Source: Symsagittifera roscoffensis
Taxonomy: Eukaryota; Xenacoelomorpha; Acoela; Convolutidae
Direction: 5' to 3'
NCBI RefSeq assembly: GCF_963678635.1
Contig: NC_087064.1
Location: forward strand, 15,617,802 to 15,681,801
Length of the DNA: 64,000 bases
The position numbers and the translations under genes are program-made. This document shows positions 58,230 through 64,000 of the stretch, in pieces (the first letter of the stretch is position 1; every line of letters starts with the position of its first letter). The notes beneath the pieces were generated by a model, which searched no databases, had not been told where the DNA came from, and saw nothing but the letters and a program-made list of their open reading frames with translations.

Positions 58230-58460
58230 ATGCTCTTCTCTCGATCAGCCAACATAATTTTCAACATTTTCATAAACTTTTTAACAATATTTAAATTTTT
58301 ATTCATATTTCTTTTTGATACCTTTGAAGCTTTTGTAATAATCTTAATCATTTTTTGCAATATTTTTTTAAATTCTATTCCCTATTTGAAATATATCTCC
58401 AACTTTCCCAAGCCATTGACCATATTCACAGGTACGAACACCCAAAATTTAATTAAATGA
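58230..58460 (+). CDS. Accessory ORF a, copy 2
   Basis: Identical to the 51380 copy except one residue near the C-terminus (TNTQN for TKTQN). The ATGA overlap with the next ORF is kept. Confidence 0.5.
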   Translation: MLFSRSANIIFNIFINFLTIFKFLFIFLFDTFEAFVIILIIFCNIFLNSIPYLKYISNFPKPLTIFTGTNTQNLIK

Positions 58461-59608
58461 TACCAACCATTTTTAGTAGAACAGATATTTTTTTACTATT
58501 TGTAATTTTTATAACATTTTTATCATACCTCATATTGACAATATGCAAATGTATAAAGAAGGCAGTCATAACATTCGCCTTAGCAACAATCCTTTTAATT
58601 CTTTTTCTAGAAGAATACTACAATAAACATAAATTTTTCACAAAAAAAAAGAAATCAATTAAAAAATCATCAAAAATTGCTAACCAACAATCACACAGTC
58701 AGTCTTCACCGACAACATCCCAAGAAAACCCGACACCACCTACAACTACCCAAAACCCCCAAACATCTACACGAATTTCTTTCCAAGATAACCCATATAC
58801 TTTTGAAGAACGACACGCTCGCTTATCTGAACCACTAGAACCAGTTCAGCGACAGGCACCTCTAAGTGAACCAACATATAACTTGTACCCAACACTACCA
58901 CAAGAATTAAGTAGAATACGAAATATTAGTCAAAACCAAAATACAGTTGAAATAAATAGACAAATTATACATCCACGACGAAATAGAAATTTTCAAACCC
59001 CCCGAGTTCATTTTGATATACCCCAATCCCCATCACCAAGTACTCCGGAAAACCCAATTAGCATATTACCGGAAACCCCTACACTTCTTTCACAACGTAG
59101 CACCTCAAGTCTACCCTCAGATTACTTAGGTTCAACACCAACATCTGAACAAATACGTGAAAATCCCTTTAACCCCCCAAACCAAACATCACGACTACCA
59201 TATTGGACAACACAATCATTCACACAAGGTGAACCAAATTTAATAAATGACCCAATAGATATTTCTACAGATACAACAGCATCATCATCACTACCAGAAA
59301 CATTATCACTACCATCAACACCATCAATAAGCCAGATTTCACCGACGCCTTTTCCTTTAAATTTCCCAAATAAACTCGACGCTAGATATCGAGAACAATC
59401 ATCAACAAATATCCCTTTAAGATTAGACTGGAATACATTCACAGCACCCCCACCATTATTTGGACAACACCCAGAAAGTAACCGACTCCACAACTGGGCA
59501 CTTAATAGATTACAATATAGACAAGATATCCACGAAGACATTCGTGACCATAACATCCAAATACTCCAACAAAATAGTCTACAATTAAAATTTAAAAATC
59601 ACGGTTAA
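58457..59608 (+). CDS. Accessory ORF b, copy 2
   Basis: The 383-residue protein is identical in sequence to the 51607 copy as far as can be compared by eye; at least one silent change is present (GCAGTT versus GCAGTC near 58565). Confidence 0.6.
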   Translation: MIPTIFSRTDIFLLFVIFITFLSYLILTICKCIKKAVITFALATILLILFLEEYYNKHKFFTKKKKSIKKSSKIANQQSHSQSSPTTSQENPTPPTTTQNPQTSTRISFQDNPYTFEERHARLSEPLEPVQRQAPLSEPTYNLYPTLPQELSRIRNISQNQNTVEINRQIIHPRRNRNFQTPRVHFDIPQSPSPSTPENPISILPETPTLLSQRSTSSLPSDYLGSTPTSEQIRENPFNPPNQTSRLPYWTTQSFTQGEPNLINDPIDISTDTTASSSLPETLSLPSTPSISQISPTPFPLNFPNKLDARYREQSSTNIPLRLDWNTFTAPPPLFGQHPESNRLHNWALNRLQYRQDIHEDIRDHNIQILQQNSLQLKFKNHG

Positions 59609-59779
59609 ACTAAACAACATTGCTCAACATCTTTAACCATTAAACCCACCAAATATAACAGCTCAATCGCTACCACCACCATTTATAACAACTGAAGTAA
59701 TATATAAATACGACAGATATACCAAAAAGACAATTGGCTACATAACATTTTATAACCCGTACTCAGGATTATCATACAC

Positions 59780-62403
59780 ATGTATATTCTAAAAATATTG
59801 ATTTTTCTCCAACTCTTTTTTCTAATAATCTCCGATCAGAACATAAATCCTTCTCCCCGCACAGGACCCCAAGACTTATTAGTAACACATTACGATTGTG
59901 AAGAAAATGAACAAAAAACACTACACAAATATGCAATAAATCAAGTATCACAATGCGAAACGGAACCACAAGCTATAGAAACTACAAATGTTAGAGCGAC
60001 ACTATATTCAAAAGCCCGAGCAACAACAGTCATAAGATATAAACTTACAGCAACATTTTCCGAAAAGAAAGTACATTGTTCACAAGTCTCAAACGGAAAA
60101 AAAAACCGACTTGACCACGAATCATTCTACCAAAGTAATATAGAACGACTTTTGCATCTAAATCCCGATGATTGTAAAAACGAGCTACTCAGACTAAATA
60201 TCACAAGAAATAAAAACACCGATAGAAAATTAGTATATTTTCAAGTCCTTGCCGATTCTGTACATCAAGCAGAACTTGAAAGATATCAAGGACATATAAA
60301 ACTAGATGAAAAATACCCATACAACGGTGCACACGGAAGATTAACTTATGACATACACGATAAGCACTGAATACCACACATTGGTATAAATAATCCATCA
60401 AACTGCAAAGCAGACACAAAAAATAAAGGATATCAAGAAATAATGTTTTTCGATTGGAAAATACAACTCGAAAAAATACAACTCACACGAGATTTAGCTG
60501 ATAACACAATGATCTATCAAGGAATTAGACTACCTTGTAAAAACGATCAAGGTTATTGTGACCCTACAACACGAACACAAGCAACAATTGTTTGGTTTCC
60601 CGAAGATACATGTACAACATTTCAAGTAGCAAAAATACACGCTCGAATGATAAAATTTCACGAAAAATATTTTTATACAATCAATTCCATATGAACAAGT
60701 AAATCCATCACGAAAACAAAGTACTGATTTTCGAAACATCCATAATATAGAAAATAAATTGACACGTTTTCAAATATATCAAGAAACAGAACTCGCATGC
60801 AAATACAGAAATCCACTTCACAAAACACAATATTCTGAAATATTAGTTGAATACGAAAAAAAGTTTCGACATGACCACTGGAAAAACAAAAATTGACCCT
60901 TATGCCACAGGTCATCCTCTAAACGAAGGAACATCATATATACCAGCTAATTTTCAAAAAAGTAATGGTCAACCTGGTGGACATCTAAAGCCACATGATA
61001 CAAGAAGCACACGTTTACAAGAACTATCACTATGGAATAATTCCTATTTTGGTAATATCCACTATGATATTCACTTAGATATGAAATTAGACTACAGAAT
61101 TAGCCGAATTTTTCAGGAAATGTCACTCTCTGAATTAGAAACACTTCACCAACTATGCGAATTAGAACGGACACAAATCCTACAATCACATGCACTAGCA
61201 TTATTAAAAATACCCTACGCAGGATATTTACTATCAGGAAATAGATCAAATTTTTTAGACTACGAAGGAAACATTTTATGGTTTTATACTTGTACCAAAA
61301 AAGTATCACCACTATATGTTTTTGAAGATAAAAGATGCTATAAAAGAATCCCTATCTTTTATAAAAAATAAAGTACATTTTGTTGACACACTTTCAAGAC
61401 GAACATATTTCTGGGATACCGCAGTCCCATGTGGATCAAAAAATAGCCACAATGTAGTACAATTGAACCCAGATGAAGATAAATATTATCTTCTTACCCC
61501 ATACCCCACATTAATGCAATCACTCAAAAAATTTTCACCCGAAAGCATCAGAGCTATTGCTCGTAACCCAAATATTGATTTACAATCAATTGGAATATAT
61601 TCAAAATCTGATATCCAACATCACATTAGAACACAACAATTCCAGGAATTATTAACACAAATGGACACTATACAAAGACAATCAATTGACCAAAACTTAC
61701 GCAAACTTGCCGAAACAGCAGGATTTGCAGATATCTAAACACAAGATTATAGCGGATATTTTAAAGATATTAAAGACTTTATATATCTAAACGGTGAAAA
61801 ATACAGACCACAAGATATTTCAGCTATAAATATTTTTAGCTTTGTTACACTAAAAAATGAAATTCTCGATTTTCTAGGATGGCCCTATTACATCTTAGAA
61901 AAATTAACTATTTTTTGTACGCAATGTTTAACTTTATAGGATTTCTTTTTTCACTTTTAAAAGGAATCTATAATACATGCGCTATACACACACAAGTAAA
62001 TAGACAAGCAAGTGTAGCATTCATACTATTTACAGGATTTTTTGGAATTTTTTCATCATCAATAAACAAAATTCTTCTAGACGCACAAATAAAAGAATAT
62101 AACACAAAAATAGCGACAAGACAGAACACGTACGACGAAGAACATAATAATATAGAAGTAACGCCTACAGCACCACAGTTGCCATCCCTACCACATAACC
62201 ATCCATTATCCTTAGTCCCACGAAATTTCCGAAATTTAGCAATAACACATAATCCAAATTTTAGACCAAACATATCGCAAAGTCCCATACAACATATAAT
62301 GACACATCATTCACAAGATGAAAATACATATGAACAAATTATTGAACAACCCCATACCACCGCTTTTCAGTCTCAAAATAATAATTTTTTTAGCCCGCGA
62401 TGA
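59780..62403 (+). pseudogene. env: Envelope-like glycoprotein gene, copy 2, broken but reaching the membrane anchor
   Basis: Same signal peptide and ectodomain as copy 1. The A run near 60100 is one base shorter, so the first frame extends to TGA 60368-60370. Shared later breaks (TGA at 60368, shift near 60690, frame change near 61350) show the damage predates the duplication. A TAA at 61736-61738 is private to this copy. After another shift, 61879-62403 encodes hydrophobic segments (FIGFLFSLLKGI, then SVAFILFTGFFGIFSSSI) and a polar tail. These fit a C-terminal anchor and cytoplasmic domain. The stop overlaps the next ORF as ATGA. Confidence 0.62.
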
Positions 62404-64000
62404 GCCGACAACTTGGATCCCTACACCGCTCAAATTCCCATCCAACTAACCTCAACACTCCAATTACAATAATTCCACTTTTTACTTTCCCGCCACCCGA
62501 TTTCCCAACTAGTAATATAACATCAAGCATGAATTCAGACACTAATTCAGATATTTCAGTTTTATACTCCATTTCACAACTCAATAACCCTAATATATAA
62601 AACTCCTGATGAATTTGCAGACTCCGAACCATCTCCATCCAATAATTTTCAAACCAACTCCTCAGTTTTTTCAAAACCCCCTTTTCAACCAATCCCACCA
62701 AATAACCCACTCCCGTCCATTTCTACCCCCTCTTATGCTTCACAAGTAAACCCAACCTACTCTTCATTTCATTCAGACCGATCATCCATTTCTCCAGATA
62801 TTCCCCAAATCTCCCAAGAACTCGATAATTTTATCACCCTACAACAACAACTATTACACCCTAACACCCTCACTATAAATCAGATTTCTTCCACAATAGA
62901 ATCCTCAAACCCACCTACCCCTACACCCTCTTCAGCTTATACTGCATCATTAGCACAATCATCCACATCCACCGAATCATCAAATAGCACTAATAGAGCT
63001 TATCGCCTTTTTAAAAGAAAATTCCCAAACCATCCATTCCCAACCAAACCAGAAACAGCCCGTGAATATATTAATCATCCACATCACACCAACACGAAAG
63101 ATTTCCTAGCAATCACCCTACCTTCATTTCCACAGTATACTTTAAACACCCCTCACGACACTAACGACACACGTAGTTTTGTAGATGAACATGTTTTAAT
63201 GCCTACACTTCATTGGACATCATGTTATCATTTTACTAATCCCCTTTGCCTGCCACTATCTAATACACATAACGATATAGAAAGGAATAAAGAAATGCTA
63301 TATCGACTCACCACACCACTAACACATAGACAATTTACTTATATAGGATATAAAAAATCACTAAAAACATTCACTGCACCCCGAGCTAACGAATTTACAC
63401 TAGAATATTACGACCATAATATCATCCGAACTAATCAAGACCAATTTTTAGATGACGACCGCTTCGCTAACCCACAACTAACAGAAAAATTTTTCGTCAA
63501 AACACCATATGTATTCACACTCAATATATTTGATCGAAAATATGATCACATCATTTTTGAAGCACTAACTGACATGCAAGCTTACGAAAGTTTTAAAGAA
63601 AAAATTCAATTATTTTCACTAACCTTCCACTTCCTTGCACCACATGAACGCGATTTGCACTGCTCACACGACATTATGTTACGCACTGAACAAACCCACA
63701 CATATACATATTATCGCTTCATACAAAATCGTTTTGATCTACACACTCCATCAAGACAACCACACCACCGTTTTCAGTTTCTTAATTCGAAGTACACTTC
63801 GCCATTTTTTCTAAATTTCACATATTGCATCAAAGATACTAACCTCCACGGCATCCTCCGCAATTATGGCCCAATAACACAAATGTATATATTTTGTCCC
63901 ATCACGAAGACCTTTAATGCTGAAGAATCCAGACCCTTCCTTATCCCACATGAATTTATCCAACCTATAGAAATCCCTATATTAGAATTCATCCACAATA
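62400..64000 (+). CDS. 3'-terminal ORF of the retroelement, unknown function, runs off the window
   Basis: Met 62400 overlaps the envelope stop. The frame ends at 62600, but a second frame is open from 62533 to the window end (489 codons), suggesting one gene with a single frameshift near 62590. The first half is Ser/Pro/Asn-rich. From about 63000 a folded-looking region begins (RAYRLFKRKFPNHPFPTKPE) and continues with TLHWTSCYHFTNPLCLP, EKFFVKTPYVFTLNIFDRKY, SLTFHFLAPHERDLHCSHDI and YGPITQMYIFCPITKTFNAE. No membrane span or signal peptide is visible. I recognise no family. The duplicated unit stops before this ORF, so it is single copy here. Confidence 0.6.

Larger units (their letters stand above)
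48141..61838 (+). repeat. 6849-bp tandem duplication within the retroelement
   Basis: Unit 1 runs from about 48137 to 54978. Unit 2 begins at about 54986-54990 and ends at 61827, with offset 6849 (6850 over part, owing to one extra A near 57690). It includes pol C-terminal part, non-coding gap, two accessory ORFs and most of the envelope gene. Seven bases (TTCAGAT, 54979-54985) at the junction belong to neither parent sequence at that position. Identity is very high: nine residue differences in about 880 of pol. Confidence 0.95.
38941..64000 (+). mobile_element. Large envelope-bearing Ty3-like retroelement with internal tandem duplications
   Basis: Order on the plus strand: non-coding 5' region, small ORF, gag, protease, RT, RNase H, integrase, two membrane-type ORFs, envelope-like gene, and a further ORF running past the window. 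The RNase H-integrase order and chromo-less integrase C-terminus place it with Ty3-like elements. Two duplications (1783 and 6849 bp) inflate it. The 5' LTR boundary is not definable because the 3' LTR is outside the window, so the start given is approximate. The plus strand is A-rich and G-poor: the row 43681-43740 has 31 A and 3 G. Confidence 0.82.

Noticed and set aside
38941-64000. Maverick/Polinton or DNA virus integration because of many ORFs
   Set aside because: Gag with CCHC, protease, RNase H and DD35E integrase in Ty3 order are clear; no DNA polymerase B, ATPase or capsid motifs were seen.

Overview
The window is nuclear DNA from an animal, most likely an AT-rich invertebrate. The evidence is three spliced host genes with animal-type products (a Rap2-type small GTPase, a divergent G-protein beta subunit, and a signal-peptide/EGF/transmembrane protein), tRNA-derived SINEs, two LINEs, BEL/Pao remnants and a large envelope-bearing Ty3-like retroelement. 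I cannot name the species. The host EGF gene ends in TGA and the elements contain TAA, TAG and TGA breaks, so the standard code fits.

Layout. 1-8625: a decayed CR1/L2-like LINE (PHD-finger ORF1, endonuclease/RT ORF2, and an unusual third ORF with SGNH-hydrolase blocks after the RT). It is split at 3650-7411 by a second LINE from another lineage, bounded by a 13-bp target duplication. 8626-14782: mostly unique AT-rich DNA with two copies of a tRNA-derived SINE and one of another repeat. 14783-19749: Rap2-like GTPase (minus strand, three exons), whose 4.1-kb first intron holds a degenerate minisatellite and SINE pieces. 20688-24810: EGF/TM gene, divergently placed from Rap2, with its 3' end tandemly duplicated downstream. 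25996-26706: a candidate non-autonomous element with about 31-bp inverted ends.

28200-35580: a degenerate 7.4-kb palindrome of two head-to-head BEL/Pao-type copies (gag inside, integrase end outside). Its right arm carries a tandem duplication including the RT YMDD region. 37144-38318: three exons of a divergent G-beta gene (minus strand), two of which seem to end at GC donors.

About 39-64 kb: one very large Ty3-like element running off the window: small upstream ORF, gag, protease, RT/RNase H/integrase, two membrane-type accessory ORFs, a broken envelope-like gene, and a further long ORF open to the end of the window. Two tandem duplications sit inside it, of 1783 bp and 6849 bp. The second is very recent and joins an envelope fragment to a headless pol. 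Twice, adjacent ORFs overlap by ATGA. The accessory ORFs and the 3'-terminal ORF are the least explained coding content here.

The host genes have no evident joint function. Rap2 and the EGF/TM gene may share an upstream region of about 0.94 kb. All transposon coding sequences carry frameshifts or stops somewhere, except the first pol ORF body, the pol copy and the accessory ORFs.
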